DNA from: Odontocerum albicorne
Taxonomy: Eukaryota; Arthropoda; Insecta; Trichoptera; Odontoceridae
Assembly (NCBI GenBank): GCA_949825065.1
Contig: OX463849.1
Coordinates: forward strand, 35,111,199-35,175,198
Direction: 5' to 3'
DNA: 64,000 bases
How positions within the stretch are numbered: position 1 is the first letter of the stretch; every line of letters begins with the position of its first letter. Positions 23,330 through 33,665 of this stretch are shown one piece after another. A program made the position numbers and the translations under genes. The notes below the pieces were generated by a model. The model had not been told where the DNA came from. It worked only from the letters and a program-made list of their open reading frames with translations, and searched no databases.

Positions 23330-23495
23330 TGTTCTCTGTTTACATAAGACCCGTGGGTTATAGGTTCGTTTCCGTTAAAAGTCAATTTATTTTAAAAACG
23401 CAATATATATTTAACATATTTCTGTTAGGTTGGAAGAAATTTCCACATGGCAATAAACCCGTTAGGTTATACTGTTTACAGAAAAGTGTAAAATA
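23330..23495 (+). repeat. SINE-A copy
   Basis: 'gttataggttcgtttccgtt' (B box) is followed by the core 'gttggaagaaatttccacat', 'ggcaataaacccgttaggtt' and tail 'atactgtttacagaaaagtg'. The head is 5'-truncated or decayed. Confidence 0.75.
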
Positions 23496-23764
23496 AATAT
23501 GCTAACACCTATTTCTCTTTTTTTTTGGCATCGTTTATCGTCAACCACCTCAACATTCGTAGCGTCAACCACTTCAACTCAACAACGTCTTACATAAAGA
23601 ACGGTTTTAATATTGGAGGTCCTCTTAGATCTTCTCTGATAAATTTACCTTTTTTTTATCTCGATGACCCAGTGCGTCATCAAGCATTACACTTTATCCT
23701 TGCAAAAGAGAATAAATTAAGTATAAAATTCCAGTTACCATACAAGTGAATTAATTTTATTTGT

Positions 23765-23815
23765 TTACTCCGTAGGTTGTACAGTTTACAACGAAAGTGT
23801 ATAAAAATTCAGTAA
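23765..23815 (+). repeat. SINE-A tail fragment
   Basis: 'ctccgtaggttgtacagttt' and 'acaacgaaagtgtataaaaa' match the SINE-A 3' tail only. Confidence 0.55.
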
Positions 23816-24892
23816 TACAATATAATCTATGGAATGTCTAACTGAACATATAGTCTCGAATTGAATTAATAAATAGTTCGTATTTGAATATCTACAAATG
23901 TATGATCATTCGTTATGAGATACACAAAATGTTTTGCGAATACAAAACATTTCCCCTCTTCCTACACGAGTCGTCCTCGCAAATGGTCATAATCAATCAG
24001 AGTCCAGGATCCATTGTGCACTAACGAGCGTGTGTGAGAAGATGTCAGGAAGTGGATGCAGCAGGAAACTCTTCAGTTCGCGATGTGCAATGTGACCCCA
24101 AGAATCAGTAATGAAAATGAAAAATGATCGAAATGTGACTAATCAAACGCGCTGATTGACTGTATTCGAATAAAAAAAACAAATATGAATAGAATTGACC
24201 AAAAAAAGACAAACACTTTTTTAAACAGTAGAAAAAATAGAAGTTTTCATTTATTATTTATTTAAAAATATGTTTTAAATTCAAATACTGATATCTGTTA
24301 CACGTTCCTTATAGACCCACCCAGCAAATATTGTATTCCAAAGTGAAGTGTTTGCAACTTATTATCTGTAAAACTCTTGCATAACAATACCGCACAAATT
24401 TGGCAATGAATATGGACATTGAATGAATTTTCATGTGATTTTAACTACATGTAGAAGTTAAATGAAGAAGGGATTCTTACGAGGATGAATTTATTTTATT
24501 TTAAAGGTTTGCTTTGTTGTGTTGTTCGTCTTATACTTTAAACTATTGTTGTTTTTATTTTAAACCACATGTTCATTGTAAATTTTATTTCTTGTTATTT
24601 TTTAATATTTTGTATCAAAAAGGACATTTGGCCGTTGAAATAAAATAAATTAAAGCTGAAGTATTCAGTTCTATGTATTTTTTTATCGTTTGTGTGTTGC
24701 GTGGTTAGCACGATTGTACTAGTAATGGGTATGCTGAACGGAAACGGTGTAATCAGGGTGTTTATATTGCTTGTTCAGGACTAGAAAAAGATATGTTTCA
24801 TACGTATTCCTATATTATACAAGTATAGAATTTACGAAGTCCCAAATATCGTTATAATAGCCTAATAATCACAAGCAATCCTCACTCTTATT
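23816..24892. other. No recognised gene or element
   Basis: 23940-24110 is a little GC-richer ('ccactaacgagcgtgtgtga' type sequence near 24010-24080) and looks single-copy. The rest is AT-rich. Confidence 0.45.
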
Positions 24893-25255
24893 AGAAGTGT
24901 ATAGCCGCGTATTAACGCTCTGGACTTCCGTGTGAAAGGTCGCCGGTTCGAACCCCGCCTTGTGCTACTCCCCTCAAATGGTTCAGGCGTTTTCCCACCT
25001 AGTTTTTTCAGGGGTTTAAGGATACCTATGACTTCGGTTATATATATTCTTTAAAAAAAACAAAAAAAAACATGCCAATGGGCTCCGATTGTCTCACTTC
25101 AGTGCGCCATCGGATCCAGTACAGCGGCGTGGCCAGTGAGTTTGCTGGTTTCTCACCTCAAAAACCAGCTCCGCGGCACAACTTCGCTTTCCAGCTTAAT
25201 TGACATTGAAATGGCAAAGGGATCTTTGACGACATGGCCCTGCAACGACGACGTT
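24893..25255 (+). repeat. SINE-B, full length
   Basis: Head: 'tatagccgcgtattaacgct' (A box) and 'cgccggttcgaaccccgcct' (B box). Body: 'gtgctactcccctcaaatgg', 'acctatgacttcggttatat', an A-rich link, 'catgccaatgggctccgatt', 'tgagtttgctggtttctcac', and the end 'ctgcaacgacgacgttgata'. This is the best copy to use as a reference for the family. Confidence 0.9.
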
Positions 25256-25324
25256 GATACTCACCACAGTCGTTAGGATGCCAGACTTGCTTTGAGTATC
25301 ATCTACAATACATACCTTGTACCA

Positions 25325-25400
25325 CATTTCTGGTCAGTTGAAAAAAAATCGACACATAGAAAAAAGCCTGTCAAGTAATACTGTAAACTTTGGAAAGGTT
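25325..25400 (+). repeat. SINE-A core fragment
   Basis: 'tttctggtcagttgaaaaaa', 'aatcgacacatagaaaaaag' and 'cctgtcaagtaatactgtaa' follow the SINE-A core and tail without a head. Confidence 0.5.
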
Positions 25401-25648
25401 ATATATTACTTTATAATGACGCTGTCGCGTAACGTTTGTTCCGTATAGAGCGCTAAATGTGATAAAAGGGCAAATATTTAGCAAAAGAGTAGGTTTATGG
25501 AATATTTGGGGAGCAATAGATTAGATGACCTTCATTGATGAGAAACGACAGAGATGATGAGATGCCACGTACCAAAATATGCATTCAACATTTAATACAT
25601 ACTACAGAAAAAGTTAAATTGATGTAACCTAATATGAACTAATCGAAT

Positions 25649-25835
25649 ACTCGAATGAAACTTTTTACAGCAATTATATAAAATATATAACAAGAACTCA
25701 AATGGAATTTTTAACTGTAAGTATAATATATAATATAACGAAAACTGCAATAGAACTTTGGTATACAAGTGTAATATATATAATAACAAAACTCAAATGG
25801 AACTTTTGACTGCAAGTATACTCCGTTTTACAATG
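25649..25835. repeat. ~48-bp tandem repeat, about four decayed copies
   Basis: 'actcgaatgaaac', 'actcaaatggaat', 'actgcaatagaac' and 'actcaaatggaac' recur at about 47-48 bp spacing, each followed by a 'gtaagtataatatataat'-like stretch. Confidence 0.75.
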
Positions 25836-25913
25836 GAACAGCCACCCAAGAAATTAAGAGTCCCAAAATATTATTTTCTAGTTAAGGATGTCAAAAATAA
25901 TCACTTGTGACTA

Positions 25914-26216
25914 ATGTCTGCCATTGAAGCTGGTTACCAAAGCGCTTACCGATCATTTTTCAAACTACAGGAACTCAAAAAGAGGGGACGCACCCATTTT
26001 TATTTCGCGAACAGGAAATCTTCTTCATATGCAAATGTGACAATAACAAATGAAGACAAACTTAGGGCACACACACTGAGGGTGCATCGGACAAAGGTGA
26101 TTTACCTACTTAACACTTTGTACTGGTTGTCTCTATTGTATTTCTTTTCACACCGTTTTAAATTACAATGTATGAGGATTCAGGTGGAATCTGAATACTT
26201 AAAATATGCTTCATAG
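25914..26216 (+). CDS. Hypothetical 100-codon frame, doubtful
   Basis: The frame starts MSAIEAGYQSAYRSFFKLQE and is followed by LKKRGRTHFYFANRKSSSYA. The first two thirds are less AT-rich than the neighbourhood. A splice-acceptor-like 'tttcaaactacag' lies inside it and a donor-like 'aaag/gtgatt' near 26095, so part of it (about 25971-26096) could be an internal exon or a decayed transposase piece. No domain is recognised. The C-terminal third is hydrophobic low-complexity typical of AT-rich DNA. Confidence 0.2.
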   Translation: MSAIEAGYQSAYRSFFKLQELKKRGRTHFYFANRKSSSYANVTITNEDKLRAHTLRVHRTKVIYLLNTLYWLSLLYFFSHRFKLQCMRIQVESEYLKYAS

Positions 26217-26383
26217 TATTAACATGTATTAAAATATTTTTATTGCTTTTTTATTTTTTGAAGATATGCTTTTGTTTTCTTGAAAGTCCACCTGGCTTTG
26301 ACCATAATTTTTCAGTCATTTACTGTACATGTTATATTATAATGTCGTAAAAGTTTCCAACAAACGTTAGACGACACCCTACA

Positions 26384-26505
26384 TGGTATATTTCGTAAGA
26401 CACTTGACGTCCAGCCTGGAGGTTGCGGGTTCAATTGCCGTTGATTGTATTTGGCACTCAGTAAAAAGTCCGTCAGTTTGTACTGTAAACAAAAAAGTTT
26501 AAAAG
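26384..26505 (+). repeat. SINE-A, internally deleted
   Basis: The head ('cgtaagacacttgacgtcca', 'gttgcgggttcaattgccgt') joins almost directly to the tail ('gtccgtcagtttgtactgta'). The core with the TTGCCACATGGCAA-like palindrome is missing. Confidence 0.7.
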
Positions 26506-26657
26506 CACTACTTTCACGGAAAAAAAATCAGGAAATTTCCTAAATTGTATCTACTGCATATGATTTTCACAAGTTTTATCCACAGCATTACAGAGATCTT
26601 AGTAGACGGGCGTCATTTTAAATAGGTACCATTCTAGTTTCACTCTAAGCTCATTTG

Positions 26658-26725
26658 ATCACCAGTCTGGATGGTTTAAAGAAATAACCACGTGTCAATA
26701 ACCTCGCAAGGTTTAACTATATGTC
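26658..26725 (+). repeat. SINE-A core fragment
   Basis: 'ccagtctggatggtttaaag', 'aaataaccacgtgtcaataa' and 'cctcgcaaggtttaactata' match the core without a head. Confidence 0.5.
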
Positions 26726-27812
26726 CCACTGAGAGAGGATTGTACAGTGGATTTTAAATATACCTGCTACATGTACATCTTCACTTATTCAAACGAAATA
26801 GTTCATTTGAAAAAAAATATATATTTACTAATGATGGTATACCTTTCTAGCTTTTGTTGAGCTTTGCTAACTGGAGTTGTGGAAAATAAATTGTAAGCAA
26901 AGTAAACCTATAGTATTAAGTTTTAATCACCTATATTATTTGTTGCAGTTAAATCAAATAATTGACATTTCGAAGTACATAAAATGCCTTCTTCTTGCAT
27001 TTACACTTCCAAATCTCGCATTTTAGTGTAAGTGTCTAGATATCCATATTTATATTCAAGACGTTTTGTTACAACGAATAGTAGAAGTACACATTCACTT
27101 ATGAATCAACACTATTGTATACATTCACTGATTACTGAAATTAAACTGTACAATCAATGACCACCTGCTTTTTTTGTAACAAATACAACGAAAGTATAAA
27201 TGAAGTACAGTACAAAATATGTCTTTAAACATATTAACAAATTAATATTTAAATTATTATAAATTACATCTTTTTATTAATTTGACTAGACATTAAACTG
27301 ATTTAAAAGTCAATATAAAATTTAAATCAATAAAACGAACAATTGATAAAATCTTTCAATCGATAGCAACGAGACATTTATTCTTGTACATATTTTACCG
27401 TTTCATTACATTAATCTTATCATTCGAGTCATCTGTCCTAATTCAACATTATTATTCATTAAATGTCTATTTATTCACTCCGCTTTGAACTGGACCATTC
27501 AGATGGGTCCCGTCCTTAATTTACTTTCCAATTGACCATCTCTGTTTACTAACGCTTAATCTCGCAGATCAGACAACCCTTTCAACCCCCTACCCCCTGA
27601 ATTGTGGACGACACGACAGCTGGTCACGCAATGGTTACTATTTCTAATGTTTTAAACGACCCATAACTAAATTTTATTGACTATTTAGTATATTTATATA
27701 TAAATATGTTCATTCATTGGTTAATGTTTATTGTATACTAATTTAAGTTTAAGTTGGAAACAAATTGATTTTTAAGCATAAAATGACTATTTTATTTTAT
27801 CTATTAGGTATC
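26726..27812. other. AT-rich with GC-richer island at 27470-27660
   Basis: The island ('ccgctttgaactggaccatt', 'cagatgggtcccgtccttaa', 'cgcagatcagacaacccttt', 'gacagctggtcacgcaatgg') is apparently single-copy and non-coding. The flanks are AT-rich. Confidence 0.4.
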
Positions 27813-28020
27813 ACTACATCCATGGTCTTGTTGGTGGGACGCATGTCTTCCAATCAGGCGGTTGTGGGTTCGATTCTTGTTGGTACCATTTTTTAATATA
27901 TATTTTAATCTAGTTTCCACATAAAGCCTTATTCGCAAATTTTTGGTTGATTGCAAGAGATTGCCACATGGCAATAATCTCACCAGTTTGTACTGTATAC
28001 AACTAAAATGTAAAGCAATG
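27813..28020 (+). repeat. SINE-A, full length
   Basis: A box 'cttgttggtgggacgcatg', B box 'gttgtgggttcgattcttgt', core 'gagattgccacatggcaata' and tail 'gtttgtactgtatacaacta'. It ends 3 bp before a SINE-B copy in the same orientation. Confidence 0.85.
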
Positions 28021-28023
28021 CAG

Positions 28024-28343
28024 AAGTTCATAGCCACGCGATAACCCATTAAACTTCCGTACAGAAGGTCGTCAGTTCAATAAATTATTTCAAGAAAATA
28101 GATATGACTTCAATCATGTAAATTATTTCAAGAAAATAGATAAAAACATGCCAGTATGCTACGATTGTCTCACCCCTGTGTGTCATTGGTTTCAGTACAG
28201 CTGTATGACTAGTGAGTTTGCTGGTGTGCAAGGGCTCACTCACTTGAAAAAATCCACGGCACAGCTTTGCTTTCCAACTGAGTTGATATTGGAATGGAGA
28301 GAGTATGCTCGAAAACGAGGCCCAGCAACGACGACGAATACAA
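28024..28343 (+). repeat. SINE-B with a local duplication
   Basis: Head 'catagccacgcgataaccca' and 'gaaggtcgtcagttcaa' is followed by two direct copies of 'aaattatttcaagaaaatag' about 38 bp apart that replace part of the body. Then come 'catgccagtatgctacgatt', 'gtgagtttgctggtgtgcaa' and 'ccagcaacgacgacgaatac'. Confidence 0.8.
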
Positions 28344-28493
28344 TGTAATACTATAATATTTGACAAGAGCGAAGAATGCAAAAGGGTCTTTCGAATTGAG
28401 CGGTTTTTATAATTCTTGGATTAAACACAGATGCCGCCGCGGACTTGCCTTGGTCTTGTGACATTTGAGAAGTGTTATATGACATTTAAAAAA

Positions 28494-28800
28494 ATGGAGT
28501 CGTATACAATACAACAACGCATTCAAATTGTTGAATTATTTTATATAACATATTGTTATCTCCGGAAACGGTGATGTCAATTGGCCAAGATCATGTAATC
28601 TGACACCGTTTGACGATTTTCTCTGGGGTTACGTGAAAGCCAGGTCTATAATAATGACCCCCAATCAATTCTGAGCTAAAAGACGAAATTGTTTGCGTTA
28701 TTGGTGAGTTATAATTATGCCAAAATGTCATAGAAAATTTTGACAAAAGAGTGGATATCTGTGGAGCTGCAAGAGGTGGACATTTGGCGGATATTGTTTT
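28494..28800 (+). pseudogene. DDE transposase remnant: N-terminus joined to C-terminus
   Basis: The ATG opens MESYTIQQRIQIVELFY, the usual start of DUF4817-type insect transposases. Within about 30 bp, in another frame, the sequence resumes as GDVNWPRSCNLTP, FDDFLWGYVKARS and QNVIENFDKRVD. This is the end of such proteins, including the LTP(L/F)D..LWGY motif holding the last catalytic Asp. The middle, with the other catalytic residues, is deleted, and stops interrupt the C-terminal part. The family assignment comes from memory of these motifs. Confidence 0.75.
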
Positions 28801-28819
28801 TTGTCTTTAAATGTCATAC

Positions 28820-29452
28820 TTCTTCTTCCCCCAACGTTGACTATCACCTGAGAGTAGGCATCTTTGTCCCCGGCAGCCCGAAAAAGATCCCCAACGCTCC
28901 TTATACCAGTCCAATCACGTATATTGCGGAGCCGGGAGATTTGCCTCCTGCCAACACCTCTTCGACCCTCTATTTTGCCTTGGATGATCAGGTACAGTAA
29001 TTTGTATTTTTCTCCTCTAAGTACATGACCCAAATAGGACACCTTTCGGATTTTAATATTAGTCAGCAACTCTCTATCAACTTTGGCTCTTTGTAGAACC
29101 CTTGTGTTGCTGACCATATCCGTCCAGGGTACCCGTAACATTCTCCAGCGTATCCACATTTCGAATGCTTCCAGTCGGTTACTACCAACTTTGAGGGTCC
29201 ATGATTCCACTCCATGTAACTGACCAAACGTAGCATTTGACTAACCGTTGTCGAAGTTTCAAGTTTAGATTATCATCGCAGAATACACTTCTCATTTTAT
29301 TAAAAGCAACACGAGATGTTTCTATTCTGCATTTGACTTCGGTTTCTGGGTCGAGGTCTTCCACTATGATACGTTACTTCCGAGGTATTTACATTTCTTC
29401 ACTCTCTCTATATCAGCACCGTTCTATGTAAGACGTGCTCCTGCCAGAGTAA
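28820..29452 (-). mobile_element. RTE-like LINE copy nested in the DDE transposon
   Basis: On minus: ERVKKCKYLGSNVS, then (frame change) ETEVKCRIETSRVAFNKMRS, VFCDDNLNLKLRQRLVKCYV, a break, ESWTLKVGSNRLEAFEMWIR, WRMLRVPWTDMV, KIRKVSYLGHVLRG and RNIRDWTGIRSVGDLFRAAG. It ends near a GAAGAAG tail. Direct repeats tgtcatac (28812-28819) and tgccatac (29453-29460) flank it as a target duplication. It belongs to the same subfamily as 60985-61565. Confidence 0.85.
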
Positions 29453-29839
29453 TGCCATACATTATAATTTAATGACCAATAAAAAGTTTTTGAAATCAAA
29501 GCAAATTGTGTGTTTTATTCAAGAATTTTAAAAAATGAATTAAATAAACTGCTCAATTTAAAAAAACCTTTACTATAGTTTTTATGATAAATATCACAAA
29601 TTTTAAATTTCAAACACGTTACTGCCATCTAGACGGAGCGAATCAAACATTAAGAAAAACTCCCCTCCTTTAGGGTTGGAAACAAATTGAGTGAATACTA
29701 TATACTCGTAAATACAAGATTATATACAATTATAATTTTTTCTCATATTTATTTTATTTTCTTTTTTAAATAGTGTAAAGGATTTATTTTCTTAAAATTC
29801 TTCTTTTCTTTGTATAATTTTATAATACACATTCCCAAC

Positions 29840-29960
29840 TTAACGGGCTTATTACCGTATGGCCATTTTTTTTCAAAAAACTAAAAAAAAATTAAAAACC
29901 TTTTTGGAAAAACCAGACTAAAATACTTTCTTAAAAACCAGGTTCCAAAGGTGATCAAAC
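29840..29960 (-). repeat. SINE-A, decayed
   Basis: 'cttaacgggcttattaccgt' and 'atggccattttttttc' match the antisense tail and core; 'accagactaaaatactttct' and 'aaccaggttcca' match the antisense middle. The head is not clear. Confidence 0.5.
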
Positions 29961-30117
29961 ATGTTAGCCTCGGGCTAGAAGAGAGCCCCCAGGTCCTAAA
30001 AATCATCTTAAAAGGCATCTTAAAAACTCAGCCATGGTACTACAAGTTATGTTATGTCTGTATATTCATGGTTTGAATATGTTATCATTTGAATAATAAT
30101 AATTAAAGGAAAATTTA

Positions 30118-30300
30118 TATAGCGCCGTTTAGACAACAAACTATCCTCAAAGGCTTAGGATTCGAACCCACTGATATTGGCACATTTAAAATATTACAAA
30201 ATAAATATATACACACATAAGTTGAGTGGAAGGATATGAAGGTTATATGTGCGGCCATTAGATTAGACACTTCCCCGCATCTGCATATGTACTTGTATAC
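30118..30300 (+). repeat. Family C dispersed repeat, best copy
   Basis: It runs 'tagcgccgtttagacaacaa', 'ggattcgaacccactgatat', 'tggcacatttaaaatattac', 'gttgagtggaaggatatgaa', 'tccccgcatctgcatatgta' and aligns with 6688-6880 throughout. Confidence 0.7.
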
Positions 30301-30324
30301 GCATTGACCATGAAGAACGAATGA

Positions 30325-30535
30325 ATGAAGAAAAACTACACCATTATACAGTGAAAATGTGAGGGAACAGCATAGTAAATGAAGATCAAGGAAAATGGGG
30401 TTGGTTCAAGTGAACGAAGATATTTAGAAAGAAAGGAATCTAAAAAATTTAAAACAGTTTTTGTATAAGGTGTATTGATGAAGAAAAGCTCTGTCTTCTC
30501 TGCCTAGCCCGACAAGGAAACGGTGTGATAGTATT
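30325..30535 (+). mobile_element. RTE-C LINE relic, 3' part
   Basis: Landmarks: 'gaacgaatgaatgaagaaaa', 'gtgaaaatgtgagggaacag', 'aggaaaatggggttggttca', 'aaggtgtattgatgaagaaa' and the end 'gctctgtcttctctgcctag', 'cccgacaaggaaacggtgtg'. Confidence 0.8.
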
Positions 30536-31099
30536 TATTTATGTTTTTATACATTATGAAAACATCATTCTGCACAGTGTTTTAATTTCAAACAAAAAAA
30601 CTGTTTTTGTTCCACTGCATGGCGTGCCAAAATCTACTAACGCTTTCGATTTGTAGCTTCCATTGGTATTTTGAATATAATCTTTTGAATTCCCTGATCT
30701 CCTGGTATTTGTTTGTCCCGTCATTGTAGCATAGCTATCAGGACAGCATAAAATATTTAGCGATCATCTCGGATTAATTCGGGCGGAATGAGCATTCGTC
30801 CGCTAATACATTATTAACTCTAATGTCAACAGTTGGCCGGAGCGGGCATAAAGTGTGTGCTTAGTGACGGTGAAGGGTTGCCGCATGACTGCCCCTCGAG
30901 GAACAATACGGCCCGGCAGCAGCAATGGACATTTGTTGAGAGATATACTGGGATGTAAAGGGTTACGCGGGGCTAAAAAATGCTCAAAGGTAAATCAATA
31001 ACTATATCTAGGAAAAAAAAATCACCAGGAAATTTAACGGGTCGACGTATAATTTTTTTGTTTTATTTCAATGGTTAAAGATCATTGTACATACACACT
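30536..31099. other. GC-richer island at 30640-30960
   Basis: This is one of the clearest islands: 'attcgggcggaatgagcatt', 'cagttggccggagcgggcat', 'gggttgccgcatgactgccc' and 'caatacggcccggcagcagc'. There is no long open frame and no match elsewhere in the window. Candidate conserved non-coding or regulatory element. Confidence 0.45.
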
Positions 31100-31800
31100 A
31101 TCATGCCATCTCCCTACCGGGGTAGGCAGAAAGGGAGAGCGCCAGACTTTCTTATCGTGACACACATATTTTGCACATTTTCATACAATTCCTACGATTT
31201 TTTTACTTCTTATATTTCCTACTTTCAAAATATCAATCCCTTGATTCAACCATACTTTCCTTAGTTTCTCTCAACAACGCCTTAACTCACATTCACGATG
31301 TGTATATGTTTTGTTGGCATTTATTTCTTTACTCGTTCTATATGCCCAAACCGTCTAAGAAAGCTCTTCTTTCTTTTACTCATCACATCAGAATTAAATA
31401 CTGTCATAAATTGTCACCCTATGTATTATTCTCAGTTCATGCATTTATATACATAATTTATTCTGCTCTTTTCAAGTTGTACTCCCAAACATCAAAGTTG
31501 ATACAAAAATATCTAGCCACAATTTGCTCGGTCTACATCTAACATACCATGTACATCTTGCACTTCTGATTTGTATAATCGCTTGGTCATTCTTTCGTTA
31601 TTCATTATCTCCATATGTTCAATCCATCTTTCAGTTTTTTTTTCTTTATTTCACTTTAAACATCAATTTTATCCATGCATTATTTGATGTCACTATTTCA
31701 CCTTCTTTCATATATTGACACTTTACATTATTTTCTTAATGTACGCACCCTCACAGCATTAATTTTTCTTCGGTTAAGTCCAATATACATTTCCGGTTAG
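31100..31800 (-). mobile_element. RTE-C LINE relic, longest minus copy
   Basis: On plus the antisense order is 'taccggggtaggcagaaagg', 'cgccagactttcttatcgtg', 'ttcatacaattcctacgatt', 'gattcaaccatactttcctt', 'tatatgcccaaaccgtctaa' (antisense FGHxE), 'tcagaattaaatactgtcat', then further upstream coding. The plus frames of 123 and 64 codons are shadows. It extends further 5' than most other copies. Confidence 0.8.
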
Positions 31801-32261
31801 CACCAACAGGTTGTGTTCATTGTGTTCTCTATATTTAAAAAAAAATATTGAATCGATGAAACTTAAATAATCACGCCATATAAAGATTCCTTGATTCACT
31901 CAACCCCATATTCCTCTTTTATACTAAAACCAAATAGGCGTTTTAATTTAATTAACCCTTTTGCGGATTACACGCGGTCAAAATTATACTTTTTTCATAA
32001 TGCTCGGTTATTATGTCACTGGTCTTAGAGAGGATGAACGAGAATTTATGCAAATGAGTTTAGATATTGTATCTCTGTAAATTATTTTTTTTCATAATTA
32101 AATGCAATAAGTTTCAACAAAACAATATTTATAAGACGTCAGTAACTAGCATGACATATGTGAACTACTTTGAACCTATTATTTAAAAGTGCAATAAAGA
32201 CAAAAAATATAAGCAGTGAAAAAAAATTACTCATAACACAAAACTTGTTTTGCCATGGTAT
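31801..32261. other. No recognised gene or element
   Basis: AT-rich DNA with a short patch 'ccttttgcggattacacgcg' around 31955. Nothing is supported. Confidence 0.5.
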
Positions 32262-32450
32262 ATTATTCCTGGCCTGGTGGTAAGACACTTGTCTGCCGAT
32301 CCGGAGGTTGCGGGTTCGATCCCCGCTGGAACCCACATTTTTTAAAAATAGGTTTCCAGTCTGGTTAACACTTAGTGCCTATAAAAACATATTTCTGGTT
32401 GGTTGGAAGAGATTGCCACATGGCAATAAACTTGCCAGGTTAAAAAAAAA
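32262..32450 (+). repeat. SINE-A, full-length reference copy
   Basis: A box 'gcctggtggtaagacacttg', B box 'gttgcgggttcgatccccgc', linker, 'ggtttccagtctggttaaca', core 'ggttggttggaagagattgc' and 'cacatggcaataaacttgcc'. The Pol III promoter boxes look intact. A 65-codon minus frame over it is spurious. Confidence 0.9.
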
Positions 32451-32615
32451 AATTATTATTTTAAATTATACAAAATTTTAAAATTAAAAAGCCTTTCCGG
32501 GACTGACCACATAAATCAGGTGGATTTTGTCTGTGTGTGAAAGGAAAATAAATTATTATAAAATATATATAAAATAAAAGCAGTGTTAATTTGTTTTATT
32601 CTGCTTTATTTTTTC

Positions 32616-32775
32616 ATTTCACAATGCATTTCAACACTTACTGTATCATCATCAGGTGAGTTGACAAGTTCTGAAGTATATACTATTAAAAATGATGAAA
32701 TTAATTCATACTTGAAATTTGACCAACTCATCTGATGACGAAACAGTATGTGTTGAAATGCATTGAAATATGCAA
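32616..32775. repeat. Inverted repeat, ~50-bp arms, with CTGATGA...GAAAC motif
   Basis: The left arm ('caatgcatttcaacacttac') is the near reverse complement of the right arm ('cagtatgtgttgaaatgcat', ending near 32770). The right arm has 'actcatctgatgacgaaaca' on plus, and the complement of the left arm has the same region as CTGATGATGATACAG. This arrangement resembles Penelope-like element termini, which are known to carry hammerhead motifs with CTGATGA and GAAA boxes. Here the two boxes are almost adjacent, so a normal stem II is absent. The assignment is tentative. Confidence 0.5.
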
Positions 32776-32999
32776 AAAAAAATGGAATGAAAAAGTGAGT
32801 GTTCCAATTTTAAATTAATTATGGAGTTCCACAAATTGACGCCTGAGTTATTTAAACAAATTTCAAAAATAAGTTTTCATTAGTACCAGTCTAATAAAAA
32901 ATAGTTATTCTAGTATTCTGATGTAAAAATAAACGAATATTGCTTTTAATTTTAAAAAGGGTGCCTAATATTGCTAGCGCAAGACACAATATATGGTAA

Positions 33000-33665
33000 A
33001 ATGCGAAGTGAAGTAATTGGAGATGAATACAAAATTAAAACTTATTAATCAAGGAAAATAAAGAAGAGCAATCTAATAGTTTGAACTAACAGGACAATGG
33101 AATGGTGAAAGACTGATAAAACTAATATTCAATGCAAATGTGAACGGAAATGCAGAATGAAGTAATTGGAGATGAATACAAACTTAAAACTTATTAATTA
33201 AGTAAAATAAAGAAGAGCAATCTAATAGTTTGGACTAACAGAACAAAAGAATGGTGAAAGACTGATAAAACTAATGCAAATGTGAACGGAAATGCTGAAT
33301 GAAGTAATTGGAGATGAATACAAACTTAAAACTTATTAATTAAGTAAAATGAAGAAGAGCAATCTAATAGCTTGGACTAAGAGGACAAAGGAAAGGTTAA
33401 AGATTGATAAAACTAATATTCAATGCAAATGTGAGCGGAAAGTGTGGAATGGGAAGATCAAGGGAGGTATGGTTGGGCTAAGTGAATGATATGTTGATGG
33501 AAGGAAATGTAAAATGTCAGTGAAATCGCCAGGAGCTATATAAGAAGGTTTGTGTACATGGAGCAGGCAAAATATCAGTATGTGTGTTGCGATAGAAAAG
33601 TCTGACGCTCTCTCTCCTCTGCCCTCTGCACCTATACCGAAAGGGAAACCACATCATGCTACTCG
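33000..33665 (+). mobile_element. RTE-C LINE relic with internal ~145-bp triplication
   Basis: The block 'gaagtaattggagatgaata' ... 'gaaagactgataaaactaa' occurs three times in tandem (starts near 33008, 33150 and 33299), with small differences. The rest of an RTE-C end follows: 'gggaagatcaagggaggtat', 'gaaatgtaaaatgtcagtga', 'ctctctcctctgccctctgc'. The end reads 'gggaaaccacatcatgcta'. Confidence 0.85.

Larger units (their letters stand above)
28382..29570 (+). mobile_element. DUF4817-type DDE transposon, internally deleted, with nested RTE
   Basis: Left end 'agggtctttcgaattgagcg' and the reverse complement of the right end 'aggtttttttaaattgagca' align as terminal inverted repeats and stay similar into 'aattcttg(g/a)a(t)taaaaca'. 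Between them lie a transposase start and end (28494-28800) and a nested RTE copy. Without that copy the element would be only about 550 bp, so most of the transposase is deleted. Confidence 0.75.

Noticed and set aside
32262..32340. Possible tRNA gene (A and B boxes), likewise at other SINE heads
   Set aside because: Heads are followed by the same SINE body each time and do not form a full cloverleaf with a 3' acceptor end. They are SINE promoters.
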